Notes under the pieces: model-generated
Told to the model about the DNA's origin: nothing
The model's input: the letters and a program-made list of their open reading frames with translations, nothing else
Databases searched by the model: none
Made by a program: the position numbers and the translations under genes
Assembly (NCBI GenBank): GCA_900751755.1
Contig: CAADSP010000112.1
Coordinates: 1-6,113 of the forward strand
DNA: 6,113 bases
Origin: an uncultured Collinsella sp.
GTDB taxonomy: Bacteria > Actinomycetota > Coriobacteriia > Coriobacteriales > Coriobacteriaceae
Direction of reading: 5' to 3'
Shown here: positions 1 through 4,626 of the stretch, piece after piece
Layout of the letters: each line of letters starts with the position of its first letter
Numbering within the stretch: position 1 is the first letter of the stretch

Positions 1-61
1 GCAGGTAAGATTGAAGGGCCTGACCCCGGAGGAGTACCGGAATCAGGCCCTTGCGGCCTAG
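1..61 (+). CDS. IS3-family transposase (OrfB), C-terminal end only
   Basis: Only the last residues are in the window. Reading the frame that ends at the TAG at 59-61 gives QVRLKGLTPEEYRNQALAA, the typical C-terminal tail of IS3-family (IS150 group) DDE integrase-type transposases, in which a KGLTPEEYR-like motif closes the protein after the rve catalytic core. The catalytic domain lies upstream, outside the window. OrfB is normally made as an OrfAB fusion by programmed -1 frameshifting and cuts and joins the IS ends; none of that part can be seen here. The terminal inverted repeat that follows supports the call. Whether the element is intact cannot be judged. Confidence 0.85.
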   Translation, partial: QVRLKGLTPEEYRNQALAA

Positions 62-74
62 TCGCTATTTAGGG

Positions 75-99
75 CGTCCAAGATTTGGGGCGCAGTTCA
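75..99 (+). mobile_element. Right terminal inverted repeat of the IS3-family element
   Basis: Fourteen bases after the transposase stop lies a 25-bp sequence containing TTTGGGGCGCAGTTCA. IS3-family right ends characteristically finish with a GGGGCGCAGTTCA-like sequence ending in CA-3', pairing with a left end that starts TGAACTGCGCCCC. I place the boundary of the element at base 99. The next 3-4 bases (GTG or GTGT) would be the target duplication, but the left end is outside the window, so this cannot be confirmed. Confidence 0.75.
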
Positions 100-125
100 G
101 TGTGGTGGCGGGCTTTTTGCATATC
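100..125 (+). terminator. Possible 3' half of a terminator interrupted by the IS
   Basis: Directly after the IS end comes GTGGTGGCGGGCTTTTTGC, which looks like the descending arm and T-tract of an intrinsic terminator. No complementary GCCCGCCACCAC-type arm exists between the IS end and this point. If the call is right, the other arm lies beyond the left end of the IS, outside the window. It is also possible that this is simply a GC-rich stretch with a T run. Confidence 0.3.
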
Positions 126-153
126 GCGCGTGGGATAGAGCGCATGCGAGAGG

Positions 154-296
154 AAAGCTCGGCTGCTTCGGACGGTGCTGGAGGGGGTGCCTGAGAAGAC
201 CGAGATCATGCACATCGCCTAACTGTGGTTTCTTCCATTGTCATCCATCCGCTACTCAGCAGGTCGTCCCTAAACCGTCCGAAACAGCCGAGTTTT
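154..296. repeat. Widely spaced imperfect inverted repeat (arms 154-176 and 274-296)
   Basis: The two 23-base arms are reverse complements at 21 positions. One of the two mismatches would be a G-U pair in RNA. They are separated by 97 bases. Shared core: CTCGGCTG on the left and CAGCCGAG on the right, next to GGACGGT and ACCGTCC. The pair could be the ends of a small non-autonomous element of about 143 bp or a remnant of one, but I see no clear target duplication. The interval contains no convincing gene, and bases 297-358 only carry the short 3' flank of the repressor gene with no good terminator. Confidence 0.55.
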
Positions 297-358
297 GGAA
301 ACCGACTCCCTCGGGGGATAGGCTGAGCATCACGTTGGGACCATTTACCATCCGCGGT

Positions 359-1369
359 CTAACTGCTCGCGCGCTGCACGAGCTTGACAGGGACAAGCGT
401 CTCCATCTCGGGTTTCTCGCCGCGCAGCAGGGCGAGCAGGGCCTGACATCCCTCGTGCGCGAGGCGCTCGGGGAAGCGGCGAATGGTGCTGATCTGCGGC
501 GTCGGGATCTGCGCGTACACGGAATCGTCGAAACCGATGAGGCGGACGTCCTCGGGTACGCGCTTGCCGGCCGCAACGAGCGCCCGCAGCGCACCCACGG
601 CAGCGTGGTCGCTATGGGCAAAGATGCCGTCGACGGGGCAACCCGTGGAGAGGAAGTCGGTCACGAGTTCCTCAGACTCGATGATGCTCGGCTGCTTGCC
701 CGAGACAAACAGCTGGTAGTCGCGGTACAGCGGCATCCCATGCGCGGCAAGCGCCCGCTCGTAGCCCATCTGACGCTCGTTTCCGGGGTAGTTGGCCGTA
801 AAACTCGAGATGCTCAGGATGTTCTTGCAGCCGCGCTCGATGAGGTGCTCGGTTGCCATGTAGCCGCCGCCGATGTTGTCGGAACCCACGTGCGGGAAAC
901 CGAGGTCGTTTTCGGGCGCGCGGTCGATGCAGACCACGGGAATGCCGTGGGGGACAAATTCGCCGTCGAGCCTGCGCAGGCCGGAGATGCAGATGATGCC
1001 ATCGGCTTGTTTGCTCGCAAGCGTGCGGAAGTAATCGCGCTCGCGGGCGGGATCGTTGGCGCTGTTGCAGACAAAGACCGAGTAGTCCTCGGTGGCGAGC
1101 TCGCGTTCCACATGCAGGGCGATCTTGGAAAAGAAGTCGTTCGAGATGTCCGGCACGATCATGCCGATGGTCCGGGACTGGGCCATGCGGAGGCTCTTCG
1201 CCGCCATATTCGTGACGTAGCCGTATTCCTCGACGGCGGCTTCAACACGCTCGCGGGTGTCTTCGGAAAAACGGCCACTGCCGTTGATGACGTGGGAGAC
1301 CGTGGCGACGGATACGCCGGCCGCTGCGGCAATCTGGCGCATGGACGAGCGCTTGCCGGGTGTGGGCAT
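359..1369 (-). CDS. LacI/GalR-family transcriptional repressor
   Basis: A complete 336-residue protein of standard length for the family. Residues 10-34 form the LacI helix-turn-helix (MRQIAAAAGVSVATVSHVIN), with VATVSHV as recognition helix, followed by the hinge helix region around AAKSLR (56-61), which inserts into the operator minor groove. Residues about 66-336 are the periplasmic-binding-protein-like ligand and dimer domain, with the typical IGMIVPDISNDFF start and a late SVYAQIPTPQISTI segment. Such proteins bind a small ligand, usually a sugar or nucleoside, and control transport or catabolic genes; the ligand cannot be told here. The start at 1369 is chosen because AGGAGG lies a few bases upstream. 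No transporter or catabolic gene is adjacent, so the target may lie elsewhere or be the repressor itself. No clear terminator follows. Confidence 0.95.
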   Translation of the reverse strand: MPTPGKRSSMRQIAAAAGVSVATVSHVINGSGRFSEDTRERVEAAVEEYGYVTNMAAKSLRMAQSRTIGMIVPDISNDFFSKIALHVERELATEDYSVFVCNSANDPARERDYFRTLASKQADGIICISGLRRLDGEFVPHGIPVVCIDRAPENDLGFPHVGSDNIGGGYMATEHLIERGCKNILSISSFTANYPGNERQMGYERALAAHGMPLYRDYQLFVSGKQPSIIESEELVTDFLSTGCPVDGIFAHSDHAAVGALRALVAAGKRVPEDVRLIGFDDSVYAQIPTPQISTIRRFPERLAHEGCQALLALLRGEKPEMETLVPVKLVQRASS

Positions 1370-1393
1370 GGGGCCTCCTGCTGTTTGCGAGTG

Positions 1394-1417
1394 GTTAACA
1401 GGTTAACTGAGATTGTA
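1394..1417 (-). promoter_or_regulatory. Repressor gene promoter (-10) with overlapping dyad operator
   Basis: On the minus strand TACAAT (plus-strand 1412-1417) is one base from the -10 consensus. Just downstream of it, where transcription should start, lies GTTAACAGGTTAAC (1394-1407), two GTTAAC blocks forming a dyad centred on the start region, 25-38 bases ahead of the start codon. A repressor bound here would block its own promoter, a common arrangement for LacI-family genes. No good -35 hexamer is visible, and the central CG of a classic LacI operator is missing. Confidence 0.45.
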
Positions 1418-1583
1418 GCGCATGCGCGATGCCGCGATGGACTCCATGTGCCCAGCCTATAAACTACGCCGCTGAACAGGCAATATTATCCATATGTAGG
1501 ACCTGAGTAACAAAACGCCGCCGTTTGCTCGACGGTATGGGACCGCTTGTCGCCAGCGGATATAAGGGCTCTCAGTCCAATGT

Positions 1584-1599
1584 GGATAAACGTTTAACC
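1584..1599. promoter_or_regulatory. LacI-type operator candidate
   Basis: GGATAAACGTTTAACC is a dyad with one mismatched pair and a perfect 10-bp core, TAAACGTTTA, centred on CG, which is the usual form of LacI-family operators. Its GGTTAA half-site, read on the minus strand, is shared with the dyad at 1394-1407. A -10-like TATAAG sits at 1561-1566 on the plus strand, placing the dyad just downstream of a possible start point for a long leader toward pyrE, but no convincing -35 accompanies it. Which promoter it serves is therefore open. Confidence 0.4.
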
Positions 1600-1701
1600 T
1601 ACAAAGCGTCAAAACATCGGCGCTCAATACGTCAAACACGAACCCTCAACGGGGGAGTGGCGTCGAGAGCGCTATGGAGGTGTGCAGAGAACGGTTAATA
1701 A

Positions 1702-1770
1702 CACTCCGGAGAGCGATCACATAGAAGCAGGGCAGGCACCTCAGCGGCATCGGTTCGCTGAGGTGCTTTC
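1702..1770 (+). promoter_or_regulatory. Candidate transcription attenuator in the pyrE leader
   Basis: GCACCTCAGCG (1736-1746) and CGCTGAGGTGC (1756-1766) form a perfect 11-bp stem with a 9-base loop, extended by a wobble and an A-T pair and followed by TTTC, so it resembles an intrinsic terminator placed before the gene. Twenty-two bases upstream, TCCGGAGAG (1705-1713) fits the UCCNGNGAG core of the loop bound by PyrR, the UMP-sensing attenuation protein of pyrimidine genes. The flanks fit the full consensus poorly: the following G is C. The hairpin is well supported; PyrR control is an inference. Confidence 0.45.
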
Positions 1771-1796
1771 TGGTAAGCTAAGAACCGGATTCACAC

Positions 1797-1819
1797 GCGC
1801 CCGTCCAAGCTGGACGCGC
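1797..1819 (+). other. Hairpin just ahead of the pyrE ribosome binding site
   Basis: GTCCA (1803-1807) pairs with TGGAC (1811-1815) around AGC, and the outer GCGC blocks (1797-1800 and 1816-1819) can pair across a CC bulge. It ends eight bases before the AAGGGAG ribosome binding site (1827-1833), so folding here or in an alternative with the upstream hairpin could affect translation. Structural observation only. Confidence 0.35.
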
Positions 1820-1837
1820 CTATTGGAAGGGAGACCC

Positions 1838-2518
1838 ATGGAGGCATACAAGCAAGAATTCATCAAGTTCATGGTCGAGTCCGACGTGCTTAAGTTTGGC
1901 AGCTTTACGCTCAAGAGCGGCCGTCAGTCCCCGTTCTTTATGAACGCCGGCGCCTACGTGACGGGCTATCAGCTCAAGAAGCTGGGCGAGTATTACGCCC
2001 AGGCCATCCACGATAACTTTGGCGACGACTTTGACGTGCTGTTTGGGCCGGCCTACAAGGGCATTCCCCTGGCCGTCGTGACCGCGATTGCCTACCACGA
2101 GCTGTACGGCAAGGAGGTCAAGTACTGCTGCGACCGCAAGGAGGCCAAGGACCACGGTGCCGATAAGGGCAACCTGCTGGGTTATGAGCCCAAGGACGGC
2201 GACCGCGTGGTCATGGTCGAGGACGTCACCACCAGCGGCAAGTCCATCGACGAGACCTATCCCAAGGTTAAGGCTGCTGCCGACGTCGAAATCAAGGGCC
2301 TGATCGTGTCCCTCAACCGCATGGAGGTCGGCAAGGGCGGCGTGACCACCGCGCAGAAGGAGATCGAGGCAAAGTACGGTTTCCCCGTCGCGAGCATCGT
2401 TTCCATGGCCGAGGTCGTCGAGACCCTCTACAACCACGAGATCGACGGCAAGGTCGTCATCGATGACGAGCTCAAGACCGCCATCGACGCCTACTACGAG
2501 CAGTACGGAGTCAAGTAG
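1838..2518 (+). CDS. pyrE: Orotate phosphoribosyltransferase
   Basis: Converts orotate and PRPP to orotidine 5'-monophosphate and pyrophosphate, the fifth step of de novo pyrimidine synthesis, in the cytoplasm; active as a dimer. The 226-residue length fits bacterial OPRT. Visible hallmarks: LKSGRQSPFF (25-34), the FGPAYKGIPLA segment (69-79), the flexible catalytic loop DRKEAKDHG (99-107) that closes over the active site of the partner subunit, and the PRPP-binding motif VVMVEDVTTSGKS (124-136). The frame stays open upstream to 1682, but the ATG at 1838 is chosen because AAGGGAG precedes it and OPRT homology starts here. No other pyr gene is adjacent; the gene seems monocistronic, with a possible attenuator in its leader and a two-hairpin 3' module. 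Confidence 0.96.
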   Translation: MEAYKQEFIKFMVESDVLKFGSFTLKSGRQSPFFMNAGAYVTGYQLKKLGEYYAQAIHDNFGDDFDVLFGPAYKGIPLAVVTAIAYHELYGKEVKYCCDRKEAKDHGADKGNLLGYEPKDGDRVVMVEDVTTSGKSIDETYPKVKAAADVEIKGLIVSLNRMEVGKGGVTTAQKEIEAKYGFPVASIVSMAEVVETLYNHEIDGKVVIDDELKTAIDAYYEQYGVK

Positions 2519-2520
2519 GT

Positions 2521-2627
2521 TCCGCCGTTCTGCCGAACGGCGGACCGGTCGACGCTGTGCGGGCCGCATTTGGACAATCTGACGTTCAACTTCAAGGGCG
2601 CGACCAGAAGGTCAGCGCCCTTTCGTT
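2521..2627 (+). terminator. Two-hairpin 3' module of pyrE ending in an intrinsic terminator
   Basis: Three bases after the stop codon a perfect 10-bp stem, TCCGCCGTTC with GAACGGCGGA, closes a TGCC loop (2521-2544). It is followed by TCGACGCTGTGCG (2549-2561), GACAATCTGACGTTCAA (2573-2589) and a second hairpin, AAGGGCGC plus GACC, loop AGAA, GGTC, a bulged A and GCGCCCTT (2594-2622), then TTTCGTTT. The second hairpin with its T-rich tail is a credible terminator. The same series of blocks follows the lipoprotein gene at 5961-6072, which suggests a conserved module rather than two unrelated terminators. Confidence 0.75.
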
Positions 2628-2645
2628 TCACGTCACCTTGTCACA

Positions 2646-2716
2646 AATGCGACCCGCTCGCTGTCCGTTCTCTACCTGCGGCGTCGTCTTGCTCCGAATG
2701 CGGCTCGCTCGCTGTC
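2646..2716. repeat. Short direct repeats (2646-2665 and 2697-2716)
   Basis: Two 20-base copies agree at 18 positions, each holding a CGCTCGCTGTC core, 51 bases apart. Between and after them I see no ORF or promoter. A further octamer, CGTTGCCG, occurs at 2716-2723 and 2733-2740. A CGCTCGCT block also appears at the far right end of the window after the second 3' module, so these may belong to the same family of intergenic sequence. Confidence 0.4.
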
Positions 2717-2743
2717 GTTGCCGAAACATCGGCGTTGCCGGAC

Positions 2744-2772
2744 TAGTCATTGGGGACGTTCATAAATGACTA
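2744..2772. repeat. Small inverted repeat around GGGGACGTTC
   Basis: TAGTCATT (2744-2751) and AATGACTA (2765-2772) are perfect reverse complements flanking GGGGACGTTCATA. The hairpin ends nine bases before the larger hairpin element that follows. Its compact size suggests a REP-like or otherwise repeated intergenic palindrome; no associated transposase is in the window. Confidence 0.4.
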
Positions 2773-2778
2773 CTCAGG

Positions 2779-2848
2779 AATGAGCGTGGATAATCTCCCG
2801 TTTTTGGCTTGTGTGCGGGCTCAAAGTGGGAGATTATCCGCGCTCGCT
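2779..2848. repeat. Long hairpin element, copy 1 (downstream of fic)
   Basis: GAGCGTGGATAATCTCCC (2782-2799) pairs with 2828-2845; 17 of 18 positions are complementary and the remaining one is a G-T pair. The stem can continue inward through GTTTT and AAAGT, leaving a GC-rich loop. A second copy lies at 4215-4289 on the other side of the fic gene, with near-identical arms and similar loops. It lies 24 bases beyond the fic stop codon and could end fic transcription, but no T-tract follows on the minus strand. Confidence 0.7.
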
Positions 2849-2871
2849 TTAATTTGCTTGGGCTGCGATGC

Positions 2872-4044
2872 CTATCTAATCGGCTCGGCGTCTTCCCTGA
2901 GAATCGAAAGATACTCTTCATACCCGTACTGCCGATATCTCTGTCTTGACTCGTCGAGCGGACGGAGGATACCCAATTCTTCAAATGATTTGACGAGCGA
3001 GCTCGCGGTACTCCTGCCGATATCGAGTTGGGCAGCGATGAATGCGGTGTCGACGATGGGGTGCTCTTCAAGAATGCCCAACAGCCTTTGCCCGTTTGCA
3101 GCGGTCCTTCCGAGATTTTCGGTAATGGTTGCTGTGGAACGGTTATGGAGGTCAACAAGGTTTTTTAAAGACCCTACCGAGTCCTTCGCACTCTCGAGAA
3201 GACTGTTGCAGAAAAACTCTATCCATTCCTCGTAAGTGCCTCTCTCCCTTACGGATGTGAGTTGCCGGTAGTACTCGCTTCGATTTTTCTTGAACTGGAA
3301 CGATGGATAGAACAAGCAAGAATGAAGAACGCCATCATTGATAAGCATAAGTGTAATGAGAAGCCTGCCCAGGCGACCGTTTCCGTCTAGGAATGGATGG
3401 GCAGTTTCAAATTGGTAATGGACGAGCGCCGCCCGCACAATCGGATCCATTTCGACTTGAGGCTCATTGATAAAGCGTTCGAGGTCCTGGAGCGTGTTAC
3501 TCAAATCTTCAATGTTTGGAGGGACAAACGATGCGGTTGCAATGGTGCAGCCTGAGGGGCCAATCCAGTTTTGTGAGGAGCGCAGCTCGCCTGGATTCTT
3601 CTCCGTTCCGCGCACTCCGTCCAGCAGGACCGCATGAACTTGCCTAAGAAGTCTCGTGCACAAGGGCATCTTTTTGAGCAGTTCTACGCCGCGGTCGACA
3701 GCACGGACGTAATTCACGACGTCTGCGACATCTTTATGATGGAGTTGTGTTTGCGATGGACTAAGTAGGTCGTCAAACGTGCACTGGGTTCCCTCAATTT
3801 GCGAAGAAAGGAGTGCTTCTTTGCGCACGTACATTGTCAGATACATGTCGGCGTTGGGAACAAAGTAGAGCATGCCTTCAAGCTCTCCAAGCTTTCGTGA
3901 GCATGCGGAAAGCGTGCGATAGGTTTCCTCGGTGAGGTTTAGCTGCCTCAATGATTGCAAGGGCGTTGGAAAAAACGAATAGTAAGCCAATTTCCCCGAT
4001 AGATTATTGCGGAGCGTTCCCTGGCCGTTCTCCTCGATTTGCAT
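2872..4044 (-). CDS. Fic family protein (class II AMP-transferase) with C-terminal winged helix
   Basis: Fic enzymes usually move AMP from ATP to a hydroxyl side chain of a target protein. The catalytic signature HPFLDGNGRLGR (216-227 of 390 residues) matches HxFx(D/E)GNGRxxR completely, so the enzyme should be competent. SSQIEG (80-85) fits the inhibitory (S/T)xxxE(G/N) motif; being N-terminal to the Fic core makes this a class II, self-inhibited protein needing no separate antitoxin. A Fic N-terminal domain precedes it (about 25-95), and residues about 318-360 look like a winged helix with an IGRSTASSLVKSFEELGIL recognition segment, the layout of Shewanella SoFic-type proteins. The start at 4044 is preferred to the ATG at 4056 because GGAGG lies five bases before it; the longer form would add four residues. 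Its base composition is less GC-rich than its neighbours, suggesting acquisition. The target is unknown. Confidence 0.93.
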   Translation of the reverse strand: MQIEENGQGTLRNNLSGKLAYYSFFPTPLQSLRQLNLTEETYRTLSACSRKLGELEGMLYFVPNADMYLTMYVRKEALLSSQIEGTQCTFDDLLSPSQTQLHHKDVADVVNYVRAVDRGVELLKKMPLCTRLLRQVHAVLLDGVRGTEKNPGELRSSQNWIGPSGCTIATASFVPPNIEDLSNTLQDLERFINEPQVEMDPIVRAALVHYQFETAHPFLDGNGRLGRLLITLMLINDGVLHSCLFYPSFQFKKNRSEYYRQLTSVRERGTYEEWIEFFCNSLLESAKDSVGSLKNLVDLHNRSTATITENLGRTAANGQRLLGILEEHPIVDTAFIAAQLDIGRSTASSLVKSFEELGILRPLDESRQRYRQYGYEEYLSILREDAEPIR

Positions 4045-4070
4045 CGCGCCCTCCATATCTTTAGTGCCGG

Positions 4071-4173
4071 AAACTCGTTATTAGGCTAATCATATCAATT
4101 CTAATAACGAGTTTAAGGATTAAATAATTATTAGAATTGATGTAAACAATCTAATGATGAGAAGTCGTTATTA
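4071..4173 (-). promoter_or_regulatory. fic promoter with overlapping operator palindromes
   Basis: On the minus strand TTTACA (plus 4141-4146) and TTTAAT (plus 4119-4124), 16 bp apart, make a good promoter with a start near 4112. The region holds a perfect 14-bp inverted repeat, AAACTCGTTATTAG at 4071-4084 with CTAATAACGAGTTT at 4101-4114, and a second perfect 14-bp one, 4094-4107 with 4128-4141, sharing its middle arm with the first. TCGTTATTA recurs at 4165-4173, facing CTAATGATGA at 4151-4160. Palindromes covering both the spacer and the start region are the arrangement expected for repression, and the winged helix of the Fic protein is the natural candidate. Confidence 0.65.
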
Positions 4174-4214
4174 CTTGACCATGGAGCTCGGCTTGGTACA
4201 AGGGGGTCATCCAA

Positions 4215-4289
4215 AATGAACGTGGATAATCTCCCGTTTTTGGCTCGGTGACGGCCTCAAAGTCAAAGTGGGAGATTATCCACGCTCGT
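4215..4289. repeat. Long hairpin element, copy 2 (upstream of fic)
   Basis: The arms 4218-4235 and 4270-4287 are complementary at 17 of 18 positions; both carry the CGTGGATAATCTCCC-type sequence of copy 1. The loop starts GTTTTTGGCT as in copy 1 and contains CAAAGT twice in tandem (CAAAGTCAAAGT), a small duplication copy 1 lacks. Homology with copy 1 begins at AATGA and ends at CGCTCG. Being palindromic, the two copies can be read as direct or inverted repeats around fic. Confidence 0.7.
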
Positions 4290-4300
4290 TAGTTAAGCGT

Positions 4301-4545
4301 CCGAAAATCCACACTCGCCAAACCTACCAAAAAGGGACGGGTTTACTTTGGCACGTTTCGGTCGGTATCAGGAAGTGTCAGGGACGGGGCGGCGGCGGTC
4401 CGTGGGCGCGAAAAGAAGTGTCGGGTTTGGCGCGCCCGCTTCTGCCCGTCCCGTGCGCAGACGATACTCGGCTTATCGACCCGCGATGCAAAGGAGATGC
4501 TCGTCCCACGAGCACTACCGGGAAGGGCTCGCGATTCGAGTCCCC
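4301..4545 (+). other. Structured intergenic stretch with serial nested hairpins, no credible ORF
   Basis: Five potential hairpins follow each other. A: CCGAAA 4301-4306 with TTTCGG 4356-4361, enclosing GCCAAA 4317-4322 with TTTGGC 4347-4352. B: GGGACGGG 4381-4388 with CCCGTCCC 4445-4452, enclosing GGGCGCG 4404-4410 with CGCGCCC 4431-4437. C: CGATA 4462-4466 with TATCG 4474-4478. D: TGCTCGT 4498-4504 with ACGAGCA 4508-4514. E: GGG and CTCG 4525-4531 with CGAG and CCC 4537-4544, one T bulged. It ends just before the crr promoter, so it is not that gene's leader. It could be a small RNA, a decayed repeat or chance pairing in GC-rich sequence; strand is assumed. Confidence 0.35.
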
Positions 4546-4548
4546 ACC

Positions 4549-4577
4549 TTAGCATTTGAACCATTTGGCACTATAAT
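4549..4577 (+). promoter_or_regulatory. Promoter of the PTS IIA gene
   Basis: A perfect -10 hexamer TATAAT (4572-4577) is separated by 17 bp from TTAGCA (4549-4554), four of six matches to the -35 consensus. Transcription should start near 4584, giving a leader of about 43 bases with AGGAG (4614-4618) before the ATG at 4627. Confidence 0.7.
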
Positions 4578-4626
4578 TACCGTAGGCATGCGCACAAAGT
4601 TGCGCTTAATCAAGAGGAGAAAACGT

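Noticed and set aside
335..1462. Long plus-strand open frame opposite the repressor gene
   Set aside because: It is the antisense shadow of a clear LacI-family gene in GC-rich sequence; its translation shows no family features and it lacks a good ribosome binding site.
1457..1639. 60-codon minus-strand frame between the repressor gene and pyrE
   Set aside because: No ribosome binding site and no recognisable features; it overlaps the operator candidate.
1682..1837. N-terminal extension of pyrE from a GTG at 1682
   Set aside because: The extra 52 codons run through the attenuator hairpin and look non-coding; the ATG at 1838 has the ribosome binding site and the normal OPRT start.
1820..2569. 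Minus-strand open frame opposite pyrE, and similar ones opposite crr and the lipoprotein gene
   Set aside because: Leucine-, valine- and aspartate-rich translations mirroring the codon bias of the real genes; no independent support.
4498..4545. tRNA-like elements: a 5-bp stem with a 7-base loop and a TTCGAGT sequence
   Set aside because: The five bases before TTCGAGT do not pair with those after it, no 5' acceptor strand complements CCACCTTA, and no D-arm fits. At most a decayed relic; not called.
4515..4550. Cobalamin-riboswitch-like GGGAA, hairpin, GTCCC pattern
   Set aside because: The conserved B12 box is absent and the region lies upstream of the promoter of the only following gene.
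4348..4626. N-terminal extension of the PTS IIA gene, and a 94-codon plus-strand frame at 4268-4552
   Set aside because: Both run through hairpins and the extension crosses the promoter. Arginine-rich translations with no recognisable motif are typical of chance frames in GC-rich DNA.
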